A stretch of 64,000 nt of DNA, taken from assembly GCA_010092695.1 (NCBI GenBank), contig JAADJJ010000001.1, positions 744,001-808,000 on the forward strand. Reading direction: 5' to 3'. A program made the position numbers and the translations under genes. The notes beneath the pieces are model-generated. The model was not told the DNA's origin. It did no database searches and saw only the letters and a program-made list of their open reading frames with translations. This DNA comes from Enterobacteriaceae bacterium 4M9. GTDB lineage: Bacteria; Pseudomonadota; Gammaproteobacteria; Enterobacterales; Enterobacteriaceae. Positions 8,531 to 16,633 of this stretch are shown here, piece by piece; within the stretch, counting starts at the first letter, position 1, and every line of letters begins with the position of its first letter.

Positions 8531-9088
8531 ATGCGTAATCTACCAAAACCGAAAATTCTTCATGTTGAAACGGTCGCCCGTTCTCGTCTCTTTAACGTTG
8601 AGACGGTGGATCTTGAGTTCAGCAATGGCGAGCGGCGCGTATACGAGCGCATGCGCCCAACCGGGCGCGAAGCGGTGATGATTGTGCCGGTGGTAGATAA
8701 CCACCTCATCCTGATTTGTGAGTACGCCGTGGGTACGGAAAGCTACGAGCTGGGCTTCTCAAAGGGCCTCATTGACCCAGGCGAAACGGTGAACGAGGCA
8801 GCCAACCGTGAACTAAAAGAAGAAGTGGGGTTCGGGGCCAGAAAACTCACTTTTCTAAAAAAAGTCGGCATGGCGCCGTCGTATTTTTCGAGCCAGATGA
8901 ATATTGTGGTGGCAGAAGATCTTTACCCGGAGTCGCTTGAAGGTGATGAGCCGGAAGAATTACCGCAGGTGCGCTGGCCGCTGGATAACCTGCTGGGACT
9001 GCTCGACGAGCCAGACTTTAGCGAAGCGCGTAATATCAGCGCGCTGTTTCTGGTGCGCGAATGGCTGAAAGCGCAGGGCCGACTTTAA
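8531..9088 (+). CDS. nudE: ADP compounds hydrolase NudE (Nudix)
   Basis: Hydrolyses ADP-ribose, Ap3A and NADH. At 185 residues it is one shorter than E. coli NudE. The Nudix box is complete: G, five residues, E, seven residues, then RELKEEVGF (about residues 85-107). The start at 8531 is chosen because the family begins a few residues before the KPKILHVETVARSRLF segment; an upstream in-frame ATG at 8462 would add 23 unrelated residues. A terminator lies about 120 bp downstream. Confidence 0.95.
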   Translation: MRNLPKPKILHVETVARSRLFNVETVDLEFSNGERRVYERMRPTGREAVMIVPVVDNHLILICEYAVGTESYELGFSKGLIDPGETVNEAANRELKEEVGFGARKLTFLKKVGMAPSYFSSQMNIVVAEDLYPESLEGDEPEELPQVRWPLDNLLGLLDEPDFSEARNISALFLVREWLKAQGRL

Positions 9089-9112
9089 CGCTCATCTCAC
9101 ACTATCAATGTG

Positions 9113-9133
9113 AAAAAAACGCCCCTTAACGGG
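9113..9133 (-). terminator. Left half of a split nudE/mrcA terminator
   Basis: CCCCTTAACGGG (9122-9133) can form a short hairpin followed on the minus strand by CG and seven U. It would stop leftward transcription from mrcA. The same 12 bases recur at 9655-9666 with the U-run on the other side. Confidence 0.55.
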
Positions 9134-9145
9134 TAACACCAGTTA

Positions 9146-9187
9146 CTTAAGCATTTTTATGAATAGAAATTCATTTTAATGCTTAAG
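9146..9187. repeat. 42-bp inverted repeat downstream of nudE
   Basis: CTTAAGCATT (9146-9155) pairs with AATGCTTAAG (9178-9187), and an inner ATGAAT (9059+100 to 9164) pairs with ATTCAT (9169-9174) across a TTT/TTT internal loop. It could form a long hairpin in the nudE 3' untranslated region just before the terminator. Confidence 0.8.
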
Positions 9188-9202
9188 AATGTGATGCTTT
9201 TT

Positions 9203-9640
9203 AAGGCCCGAGTCATCGGGCTTTTTTTCTTTCCTTGAAACATGATGAGCAGCGCACTCATTCGTTTTTAAGGTGCACAGGCATACAGTGTGGGGTTGCT
9301 GACCCCCGCTGAAATCGGCGAGTCGGAGGCGTGAAGACAAGGTCAGACCGCCAGGGATGGCGGGCTGAGGCGACAACATTGCCGGGAGCAATGTTGAACA
9401 ACGCCGCAAGCGTTGGCCCCGAAGGGGCGAGGCCCAGGGATGGGCCGAGTAAACAGGATGTCGAGTCGAGCCGGCCGCAGGTGCAACGCCGGGAGGTGAG
9501 CGCACCGCGAAGCGGCGATTTCCTGGCGGGGCCGCCGGAGATTGCAAAGAGGGCCGCGGTGGCCCTCTTTGCCCGTTCACCGTAAATGAAGTCCCATTTG
9601 TTGTCGGGCTTCAGGTGAACGGAACATCCACCAGTCCTTA
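9203..9640 (+). repeat. Structured intergenic repeat element, copy 1
   Basis: Dispersed element shared with 39020-39720 (inverted there). It carries one unit of the GCCTCCGG-type repeat, then a run of hairpins: 9348-9363 (loop AGGGAT), 9374-9396 (nine pairs, loop CGGGA), 9399-9415, 9416-9428, 9431-9446 (loop AGGGAT), 9505-9515, 9544-9572 (twelve pairs), and a closing nine-pair stem 9573-9581 with 9614-9622. Two blocks are nearly identical in both copies: around 9325-9375, and 9469-9538 with small changes. The stem sequences in between differ. An 84-codon frame runs through it, but the differences do not preserve the protein, so I treat it as non-coding. Confidence 0.85.
9206..9228 (+). terminator. 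nudE terminator at head of structured element
   Basis: Stem GCCCGA (9206-9211) with TCGGGC (9216-9221), loop GTCA, followed by a run of seven T. An almost identical hairpin heads the second copy of the element at 39693-39720, downstream of prkB and in the same relative orientation. Confidence 0.85.
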
Positions 9641-9654
9641 AATGAACAGCATTA

Positions 9655-9676
9655 CCCCTTAACGGGGCGTTTTTCA
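9655..9676 (+). terminator. Right half of a split nudE/mrcA terminator
   Basis: CCCCTTAACGGGG (9655-9667) followed by CGTTTTT. It faces rightward, toward mrcA. Together with 9113-9133 it looks like one bidirectional terminator duplicated or split by the sequence in between. Confidence 0.55.
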
Positions 9677-9678
9677 TA

Positions 9679-12228
9679 TCAGAACAGTTCCTGGGCTTCA
9701 CCGTTATCGTAAATGGTGGTGCCAACATCACTTACTGCCTGACGGGTCGGCTGCGTGCCTTCCACGAAGTATTCGTCGCGGCTGTTACCACCGCCAGAGA
9801 GTTGACCGGAGTAGCGGTCTATCTTCATGGTGACAACCCCTGGCGGCGGGGTCAGCGGCTCTTCCGGCACGCCTTCCAGCACCATCTTCATGTAAGCATC
9901 CCACGCCGGTTGCGCGGTTTTCGCACCGCCTTCGTAACCGGAAATCTGATCGCGGATGGCGCCTGAAGCCGTGGTGCGGCCAAGGTTACGGCGGTGGTCG
10001 TCAAAGCCAATCCACACTGAGGTCACAACACCTGGCCCAAAACCTGAGAACCAGGCGTCTTTTGAACTGTTGGTGGTGCCCGTTTTACCGCCGATATCGC
10101 GACGCTTAAGGTCACGCGCGGCACGCCAGCCTGTGCCCTGCCAGCCCGGTTCACCGTAAATATTGGTGTTAAGTGCGCTCTTAATTAAAAACGCCAGCGG
10201 TGTGTTGATGACGTGCGGCGCATAGCCCGGTGCGTTGGTCTGGGCTACCAGCGTCTGGTTGGCCTGCTGCAACTGCGGCTGCGGTAGGGCCTGGTTCTGG
10301 CGGGCCTGCGAGGTGGCGACGTCTTCGACATCCTGGGATTCATCCACCGATTTTTGCGTATCGCCATAAATCACCGGCACGTTGCACTGTGGGCAGGCCA
10401 CTTTGGGCTGGGCTTCAAAGACCGTCTGCCCCTGCACATTGACGATGCGGGTGATGAAATAGGGGTCAACCAGGAAACCACCGTTAGACATCACGGCATA
10501 GCCGCGGGCGACTTGCAGCGGCGTAAAGGAGGCAGAACCCAGCGCCAGTGATTCGGTCCGCACGATATTTTGTGCCGGGAAGCCGAAGCGCTGTAGGTAT
10601 TCTGCGGCATAATCCACGCCCATTGCGCGCATGGCGCGCACCATGACCACGTTCTTGGACTGACCAAGCCCCTGGCGCAGGCGAATAGGACCGGCATACT
10701 GCGGCGGTGAGTTCTTCGGGCGCCAGTCGGAGCCTGAGCCGACATCCCAGCGTGAGATAGGCACATCGTTGATGATGCTGGCAAGCGTCATGCCTTTATC
10801 CATTGCTGCGGTGTAAAGGAACGGCTTGATGTTGGAGCCAACCTGGCGCAGCGCCTGCGTGGCGCGGTTGAATTTGCTCTGGTTAAAGTCAAAACCGCCT
10901 ACCAGCGCCATAACTGCGCCGTCGTGGGGATTGATGGAGACCAGCGCGGAGTTGACGTCAGGCACCTGGCCCAGCCACCAACGCTCATCTTCCTCGCGTA
11001 CCCAGATTTGCTGGCCGGCCTGCACAACGTCGGTGACTTTGCGCGGTGTAGCACCCTGCTGGGTATCTGAACGCCACGGGCGCGCCCAGCGCATGCCGTC
11101 CATCGTCAGTTCAACGGCGCTACCGTCAGCGAGTGTGACCTGCGCGGCGCTGGGGGTAGCACGTGTCACCACCGCGGGCAGCATCGGCCCATAGGTGGGC
11201 AGTGCCTTCAGTTCGGTGAGGATTTTGTTGTGCGACCAGGGCGTTTCGCCCACTTTCCAAAGTTGTTTTGACGGGCCGCGATAGCCGTGACGCATGTCGT
11301 AGGCAATGACGTTATCACGCAGCGCCTTCTGCCCGGCCTGCTGAACCTTGCGGGTGATGGTGGTGTAAACCCGGTAGCCGTCGTTGTAGGCGTCTTCACC
11401 GTAGCGCTTGACCATTTCCTGGCGCACCATTTCGGCAATATACGGCGCGGCGAAGGCAATCTTCGGCCCGTGATAGCTCGCGACCAACAACTGGCTGCGT
11501 GCCTGGTTGAATTCCTGCTGGCTGATATAACCTTCGCCGAGCATGCGTGACAGCACCACATTGCGTCGCGACGTCGCCCGCTCAAGCGAATAAATCGGGT
11601 TAAAGGTGGAGGGGGCTTTCGGTAGCCCGGCAATCATCGCCATTTCGCTCAGCGTGAGCTGGTTTACCGTCTTGCCGAAATAGACCTGTGCCGCAGCACC
11701 AACGCCGTAGGCGCGGTAGCCGAGATAAATTTTGTTGAGGTACAGCTCAAGGATCTCATCTTTATTGAGCAACTGCTCAATGCGGATGGCCAGGAACACC
11801 TCTTTAATTTTACGCAGCAGGGTGCGTTCCGGGCTGAGATAGAAGTTACGCGCCAGCTGCTGGGTAATGGTACTCGCACCCTGTGAGGCATGGCCGGAGA
11901 ACATCGCCACGCTGGCGGCGCGGAAAATACCGACCGGGTCGACGCCGTGGTGCTCATAAAAACGGCTGTCTTCGGTGGCGATAAACGCTCTGACCATTTG
12001 CGGCGGGATGTCGCTGAGTTTCAGCGGGATACGGCGCTTCTCACCAAACTGGTCGATAAGCTCTCCGTCAGCGCTGTAGACCTGCATGGGGATCTGCAGC
12101 TGAACTTCTTTGATGGTGGCGACATCCGGCAGCTGTGGCTCTACGTATTTGTACAAGCCGTATATCGACCCTGCTCCCAGCAGAATGCAACACACTGTAA
12201 GGATTAATAAATACTTTACGAACTTCAC
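9679..12228 (-). CDS. mrcA: Penicillin-binding protein 1A, bifunctional peptidoglycan synthase
   Basis: Class A PBP that polymerises and cross-links peptidoglycan in the periplasm. At 849 residues it is one shorter than E. coli PBP1A. It has an N-terminal anchor (residues 4-24), a GT51 glycosyltransferase domain with catalytic E86 in ATEDSRFYEHHG and the QGASTITQQLARN motif, an OB-like insert, then a transpeptidase domain with the SxxK serine in QVGSNIKPF and a KTGTT box. It is divergent from hofM with 118 bp between, as in E. coli. No lesion was seen. Confidence 0.98.
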   Translation of the reverse strand: MKFVKYLLILTVCCILLGAGSIYGLYKYVEPQLPDVATIKEVQLQIPMQVYSADGELIDQFGEKRRIPLKLSDIPPQMVRAFIATEDSRFYEHHGVDPVGIFRAASVAMFSGHASQGASTITQQLARNFYLSPERTLLRKIKEVFLAIRIEQLLNKDEILELYLNKIYLGYRAYGVGAAAQVYFGKTVNQLTLSEMAMIAGLPKAPSTFNPIYSLERATSRRNVVLSRMLGEGYISQQEFNQARSQLLVASYHGPKIAFAAPYIAEMVRQEMVKRYGEDAYNDGYRVYTTITRKVQQAGQKALRDNVIAYDMRHGYRGPSKQLWKVGETPWSHNKILTELKALPTYGPMLPAVVTRATPSAAQVTLADGSAVELTMDGMRWARPWRSDTQQGATPRKVTDVVQAGQQIWVREEDERWWLGQVPDVNSALVSINPHDGAVMALVGGFDFNQSKFNRATQALRQVGSNIKPFLYTAAMDKGMTLASIINDVPISRWDVGSGSDWRPKNSPPQYAGPIRLRQGLGQSKNVVMVRAMRAMGVDYAAEYLQRFGFPAQNIVRTESLALGSASFTPLQVARGYAVMSNGGFLVDPYFITRIVNVQGQTVFEAQPKVACPQCNVPVIYGDTQKSVDESQDVEDVATSQARQNQALPQPQLQQANQTLVAQTNAPGYAPHVINTPLAFLIKSALNTNIYGEPGWQGTGWRAARDLKRRDIGGKTGTTNSSKDAWFSGFGPGVVTSVWIGFDDHRRNLGRTTASGAIRDQISGYEGGAKTAQPAWDAYMKMVLEGVPEEPLTPPPGVVTMKIDRYSGQLSGGGNSRDEYFVEGTQPTRQAVSDVGTTIYDNGEAQELF

Positions 12229-12346
12229 TCGGAATTTCCCATTTAGTTTCAGCTGGGCAGTTTATAAACAAACGCGCGGTAGTATAAAGGCAAGCCAGAC
12301 GCTTTGATATGTCATTTTCATCACGATGAACAGGGAGAAGCCGCGT

Positions 12347-13135
12347 ATGGTATTCAGAAGCTGGCGAATAGGCCTTGATATTCAATGTGATGGCGCACGC
12401 GCCGTCGCCCTTTCCCGGGGCAGGCACGGCTGGTGTCTGCAACGCTGGTGGGATTTTCCTCATTTAAAAACGGTGCCTGCCGGGCAGATCGTGCTGCCCG
12501 AGGCAATGGCCGCCTGGCATCGCCAGCTACCGTTAGGTGCACAGTTGCGGGTGTCGTTTCCGGGCTCACGCACGCTTCAAAAAACGCTATCGGCAGAACC
12601 TGGCCCGCTGAACGAAGCGCAGCGCGTGATATATCTCGCGGCCAGCATGAGCACACCGCTGCGCATGAGCGCGGCGGAACTGAGCCTGGATTACTGCGCC
12701 CAATCCACCGGTGAGTATGCCGTGACCGCTGCACGGCGAGAGGACGTTGAGGGGATGTGCACTGCACTTAAGCAGTTGCGTCTTACGCCTGCGGCCATCG
12801 CGCCAGACGCCAGTGCGCTGCAAAGTTTTCTTCCTTTTATTACCGGGCGGGGACACAGCACTGTCATTCATCAGAGCGGTGGGTACTGGCTGTGGGCCAG
12901 CGCACAGCGTTGGGGGTGTGTAGACATAGCTCAGGCCGCAACAGCGCCCGCACTTTGCGAGCACATTGCTGTGCAAACGGTTCAGGTCATCACCTTTCAT
13001 CAGGCGTTTGCCGGCAATGGCGTTACCTATGTTGACCCCTGGAGCGCCCTTATGCGTGTGCAACCGCCGCTACCTGAGAACGGCGACAGCTTCGCCGTGG
13101 CGCTGGGTCTGGCGCTGGCCAGGGTGCGGCAATGA
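12347..13135 (+). CDS. hofM: HofM, PilM-like DNA-uptake/pilus assembly protein
   Basis: First gene of the hofMNOPQ (comA-E-like) operon, which resembles pilMNOPQ of type IV pili and is needed in E. coli to use DNA as a nutrient. The 262-residue protein is the cytoplasmic actin-like PilM counterpart. Conserved patches are FLQRWW-like (CLQRWWDF), the TPDASALQ-type APDASALQSFLPF and a C-terminal FAVALGLALA. The start at 12347 is chosen by comparison with HofM (M-x-F-x-x-W-x-IGL); the frame opens slightly earlier. The stop overlaps hofN by ATGA. Sequence divergence from E. coli is high, as usual for this operon. Confidence 0.9.
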   Translation: MVFRSWRIGLDIQCDGARAVALSRGRHGWCLQRWWDFPHLKTVPAGQIVLPEAMAAWHRQLPLGAQLRVSFPGSRTLQKTLSAEPGPLNEAQRVIYLAASMSTPLRMSAAELSLDYCAQSTGEYAVTAARREDVEGMCTALKQLRLTPAAIAPDASALQSFLPFITGRGHSTVIHQSGGYWLWASAQRWGCVDIAQAATAPALCEHIAVQTVQVITFHQAFAGNGVTYVDPWSALMRVQPPLPENGDSFAVALGLALARVRQ

Positions 13136-13680
13136 CGGCGTTGGTTAATTTACTGGCATGGCGCGAGCAGCGCCTGGCATTGCGCCTGCGCTTGTGGCTC
13201 ATCGCGCTCGGCGGGGCGAGTTGTGTGGTGCTTTTTGTTGTCGCCTGCCGAAGTGCCGCGAACGAACAGCACGCACAGCAGCAGCGCCTTATATTCGATA
13301 ACGCGCGCGACACCCTGCACAGGGCAGAACAACTGGCCGCCAGCGCGCGCGAGCAGGAACAGCGGCTTGCAAGCCAGCAGGAAACCGTGCGCCAGGCGCA
13401 ATGGCGACAGGCGCAAACCCAGCGCTGGAGTAATGCGCTGCTCACACTTGCCCAGGCGTTACCGCCTCAGACGTGGCTTAACACAGTAGAGGTGCACGGT
13501 GACGTCATGCGCGTAGACGGGCTGTCTCGTGATGAAGTGGGCGTGCATGCGCTCCACACGCATCAGCCATCAGCCGGGCTGCGGCTTATCCAACAGGGCG
13601 CGCTAAAGCGAGAGCGTAGCGGTAAATGGCGTTTTAGTCTCACGTTCAGCGCCGGAGGTGTTGATGTCGCGACTCCCTGA
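13132..13680 (+). CDS. hofN: HofN, PilN-like inner-membrane protein
   Basis: 182 residues: a short cytoplasmic N-terminus (VNLLAWREQR, the PilN-type motif that binds PilM), one membrane segment near residues 20-40, a Gln/Ala/Arg-rich coiled coil and a small C-terminal domain ending in SGKWRFSLTF. Overlaps hofM by four bases and extends 17 bases past the hofO start. Confidence 0.88.
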   Translation: MTALVNLLAWREQRLALRLRLWLIALGGASCVVLFVVACRSAANEQHAQQQRLIFDNARDTLHRAEQLAASAREQEQRLASQQETVRQAQWRQAQTQRWSNALLTLAQALPPQTWLNTVEVHGDVMRVDGLSRDEVGVHALHTHQPSAGLRLIQQGALKRERSGKWRFSLTFSAGGVDVATP

Positions 13681-14131
13681 ACGCTGGCTGATGGCTCACT
13701 GGCGCTGGCGGTTCCTGAGCGCGCTGGTGGTACTGATGCTGATGTACGGTGCGGCAAATACGCTGGCAGGCACGCTCTGGCCTGCTGACGGGCAGCTTCA
13801 GCAGCAGCGACGCCTGCTTCATGAGCAAACGCGCCAGCAATACCAGTACCTCAGACAAAGGGCGATTGCCGACGCCGCCTTCATCGCCGTACCGCAGAGG
13901 CCGGTTGCGCGGCCTTTCTCGGCGTTGCAGCTCAGTCGTGAGAGCCGCAGCACGCTGGTGAGCTGGCAGCCAGATTCGCCTCATTCCGAACTGATTCTGG
14001 AGGTGAACTGGTCGCAGTTGCCATCGCTATTCACGCTGCTGGGAGAGCAGCACATCAAACCGGAGAGCTTCATGCTGCAAATGCATGAGCAGGCTCTCAC
14101 TTTGACGTTACGACTTGGAGACGTGAAATGA
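13664..14131 (+). CDS. hofO: HofO, PilO-like inner-membrane protein
   Basis: 155 residues with one membrane segment near 18-37, followed by a Gln-rich helix and a compact C-terminal domain. It is expected to pair with HofN on the periplasmic side. ATG 13664 is preferred over in-frame GTG 13658, because GGAGG at 13654-13658 overlaps the GTG and is well spaced for the ATG. The start lies within the end of hofN, and the stop overlaps hofP (ATGA). Confidence 0.85.
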   Translation: MSRLPERWLMAHWRWRFLSALVVLMLMYGAANTLAGTLWPADGQLQQQRRLLHEQTRQQYQYLRQRAIADAAFIAVPQRPVARPFSALQLSRESRSTLVSWQPDSPHSELILEVNWSQLPSLFTLLGEQHIKPESFMLQMHEQALTLTLRLGDVK

Positions 14132-14427
14132 GAGCCTGGCTACTTGTGTTGTTCATCGCCGTGCCTTGCCAGGGTGCGCGTAATCCATTTATTCCACTGC
14201 CTGACCCCTGCACCAGTCCGTTTCAGGGCTGGGTGCTGCGCGGTATCTCGCAAACGTCTGGCGGGGCTGCGCTGGCGCTGGTCAGCACGCACGAAGGCTG
14301 GGTAAGACTACAGCCTGGTGCCGAGCCGTTGCCTGGCTGGCAGGTTGCAGACATTGCCGAGGGGAGCGTGGTGATGCAGGCGCAAAGTGCATGTGCACCA
14401 GTCAGGATTCAGGGGCCAGCAAAATGA
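14128..14427 (+). CDS. hofP: HofP, small PilP-like secreted/envelope protein
   Basis: 99 residues with a short N-terminal signal or anchor (about 16 residues), then NPFIPLPDPC and a beta-rich domain with GWVLRGI, GWVRLQPG and GWQV strands, typical of HofP/PilP. By analogy it links the inner-membrane HofNO to the secretin HofQ. It overlaps hofO by four bases, and hofQ starts eight bases after its stop. Confidence 0.85.
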   Translation: MRAWLLVLFIAVPCQGARNPFIPLPDPCTSPFQGWVLRGISQTSGGAALALVSTHEGWVRLQPGAEPLPGWQVADIAEGSVVMQAQSACAPVRIQGPAK

Positions 14428-14434
14428 GGTATTC

Positions 14435-15673
14435 ATGACAAAAGCAATGTTGCTTGTCACCGCGTTATTGGTGCCGACGCTGGTGATGGCAAAAGATAAG
14501 GGCAAGGTTTCGCTGTCGATGGACGATGTGCCGGTGGTGCAAATCTTGCAAACGCTGGCGGAAAATCAGCGCTTCAGCCTGGTAGTGGCGCCCGGCGTGG
14601 AAGGCAAGCTTTCGCTTAATCTGGCGGCCGTACCCTGGAAGCAGGCGTTTGAAACGGTTGTCAGCGCGGCAGGGCTGCACTTTGAAAAACGCGGTGAGGT
14701 GCTGAGCGTCTGGCCCGCCGGGGCCAGGGAAGCACAGGCGGCCAACAAGCCGCTACAGAAAAGTAAGCGCCTGCCCACGCAGCGTGAGGTGTTTGCGCTC
14801 AGTCACGCAGATGCCGCAGAGCTTGCGAGTGCCATGAAGGATGTGGGTGAGCTTTTACTTAGCGCCAACGGCAGCGTAACCGTCGATGCACGCACCAATC
14901 GTCTGCTGGTGGATGACACCCGGGCGTCGCTTGCAAACCTCCGCTCCTGGATTAAGGAAATGGACCGCCCGGTCGGCCAGGTGGAGTTGGCGGCTCACAT
15001 TGTGACCATGACTCAACAAAGCCTGCATGAGCTGGGCGTAAAGTGGTTTCGCAGCCCAAAGACAACAGCACAGGGGCCGTCTGAAGGGCGTGCTTTTGGC
15101 GTTGATCTGGCGGTAACGCAGCCGGGCAGTTTTGTCGGCTTTAACGTGGGCCGGATTAACGGGCGGCAGCTTGAGTTGGAGTTGTCAGCACTTGAGCGCA
15201 AACAGCAGCTGGCGTTTATTGCAAGCCCGCGCCTGCTGGCGGCGCACCGCCAGCAGGCCAGCATAAAACAGGGCAGCGAAATTCCTTATCAGACATCGTC
15301 CACCGACAGTTCCGGTGCGCGCGTGCAGTTTAAGGAGGCGGTGTTGGGTATGGAGGTCATGCCCACCATTCTGCCCGCGCAGCGGGTGCGGCTAAAGCTG
15401 CGCATCAGTCAGAACGCGCCGGGACAAAAGCTCCAGCAGGCAGAAGGAGAAGTACTGCTTATCGATAAGCAGGAGATTGAAACACAGATAGAAATGAATG
15501 AAGGTGAAACCGTCGCACTCGGCGGCATCTTTTCGCAGCGCGGGCATGCGGGCCGCGACGGTGTGCCGGGTTTAAGTAAACTCCCGGTACTGGGCGGGCT
15601 GTTCCGGCATACGGCTAATGAAAATGAGCGCCGGGAACTGGTGGTGTTCATCACGCCACGGCTGGTGAAATAG
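14435..15673 (+). CDS. hofQ: HofQ, secretin-family DNA-uptake outer-membrane pore
   Basis: 412 residues with a cleavable signal peptide of about 19 residues ending VMA, two N-terminal secretin domains and the C-terminal secretin channel. Conserved patches include DARTNRLLVDD, VGQVELAAHIV, the ASPRLLAAHRQQASIKQGSE stretch and a closing RRELVVFITPRLV. The frame could start at 14387 inside hofP, but the signal peptide and GAGGT at 14426-14430 support 14435. It is the last gene of the hof operon. Some 30 residues in the middle are unlike E. coli HofQ, which is normal for this region. Confidence 0.92.
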   Translation: MTKAMLLVTALLVPTLVMAKDKGKVSLSMDDVPVVQILQTLAENQRFSLVVAPGVEGKLSLNLAAVPWKQAFETVVSAAGLHFEKRGEVLSVWPAGAREAQAANKPLQKSKRLPTQREVFALSHADAAELASAMKDVGELLLSANGSVTVDARTNRLLVDDTRASLANLRSWIKEMDRPVGQVELAAHIVTMTQQSLHELGVKWFRSPKTTAQGPSEGRAFGVDLAVTQPGSFVGFNVGRINGRQLELELSALERKQQLAFIASPRLLAAHRQQASIKQGSEIPYQTSSTDSSGARVQFKEAVLGMEVMPTILPAQRVRLKLRISQNAPGQKLQQAEGEVLLIDKQEIETQIEMNEGETVALGGIFSQRGHAGRDGVPGLSKLPVLGGLFRHTANENERRELVVFITPRLVK

Positions 15674-16054
15674 CAGGCGCTATGCGTAGACTATGCTTTT
15701 ATTGCCCATGTATTGTTCGGATCTTCCGACTGCGCGATAAGCTGCGCTTTTTTATCGTTAATCACTGTCAACAATTTGACGCCAGAAGGGAATTAGCATA
15801 CAAGGTGTAGCGATTCCGTTAAGGGGTAGTGGGCGTATCTTATGTCCGTGACCGAACTTTTGCGCTGCGTGCAGCAATGTCTCTCGCGGCGTAGGGGTAT
15901 TTATTCGGTTGCCAAACTGCCTTGAGTGTTGAGATAATTTTCAGTCTGACTCTCGCACTATAGCTAAAGGGGTTTCAGTTCATGTCCCGCTCCGCAAGGC
16001 ACGGAAGGGGTGGGTTAATCATCAACGAATTGTCTTACGTAGTACCGAAAAAAA
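15674..16054. promoter_or_regulatory. hofQ-aroK intergenic region with the aroK promoter
   Basis: 381 bp. A weak hairpin followed by TTTTTT (about 15731-15752) may end hofQ transcription. The stretch near 15930-15985 (TTGAGATAATTTTCAG and following bases) resembles what I recall of the aroK upstream region in E. coli and probably carries the promoter. I cannot assign -35 and -10 boxes with confidence. No gene is seen. Confidence 0.5.
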
Positions 16055-16576
16055 ATGGCAGAGAAACGCAATATCTTTCTGGTTGGGCCTATGGGTGCCG
16101 GCAAAAGCACTATTGGGCGTCAGTTAGCTCAGCAACTCAATATGGAATTTTACGATTCTGATCAAGAGATTGAGAAACGGACCGGAGCGGATGTGGGATG
16201 GGTTTTCGACGTAGAAGGTGAAGAAGGTTTCCGCCAGCGCGAAGAGAAAATCATCAATGAGCTCACGGAAAAGCAGGGTATTGTGCTGGCGACTGGCGGG
16301 GGTTCGGTAAAATCTCGCGAAACCCGCAACCGTCTCTCCGCGCGTGGTGTGGTCGTGTACCTGGAAACCACCATTGAGAAACAGCTGGCGCGCACCCAGC
16401 GCGACAAAAAACGTCCCCTGCTGCAGGTCGAAACGCCGCCGCGAGAAGTGCTTGAATCGCTGGCAGGTGAGCGTAACCCGCTGTACGAAGAAATTGCTGA
16501 CGTAACCATTCGTACCGATGACCAAAGCGCAAAAGTTGTCGCTAACCAGATTATTAATATGCTGGAAAGCAACTGA
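16055..16576 (+). CDS. aroK: Shikimate kinase I
   Basis: Phosphorylates shikimate at the 3-hydroxyl in the common aromatic pathway. 173 residues, almost identical to E. coli AroK. P-loop GPMGAGKST at residues 11-19; shikimate-binding DSDQEIE and GGGSVKSRETR are visible, as is the RPLL lid region. First gene of the aroK-aroB-damX-dam-rpe-gph-trpS superoperon. Confidence 0.98.
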   Translation: MAEKRNIFLVGPMGAGKSTIGRQLAQQLNMEFYDSDQEIEKRTGADVGWVFDVEGEEGFRQREEKIINELTEKQGIVLATGGGSVKSRETRNRLSARGVVVYLETTIEKQLARTQRDKKRPLLQVETPPREVLESLAGERNPLYEEIADVTIRTDDQSAKVVANQIINMLESN

Positions 16577-16633
16577 TTCTGTTCTGATAATGATTCGCCT
16601 GCGGGCACCAGCAACAAAAAGGTACTGAGCGTT

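Noticed and set aside
9331..9585. 84-codon frame, with a homologous start, as a conserved small protein
   Set aside because: The counterpart at 39029-39268 shares only the parts that lie in the conserved DNA blocks; hairpin stems differ in ways that change the protein completely while keeping pairing.
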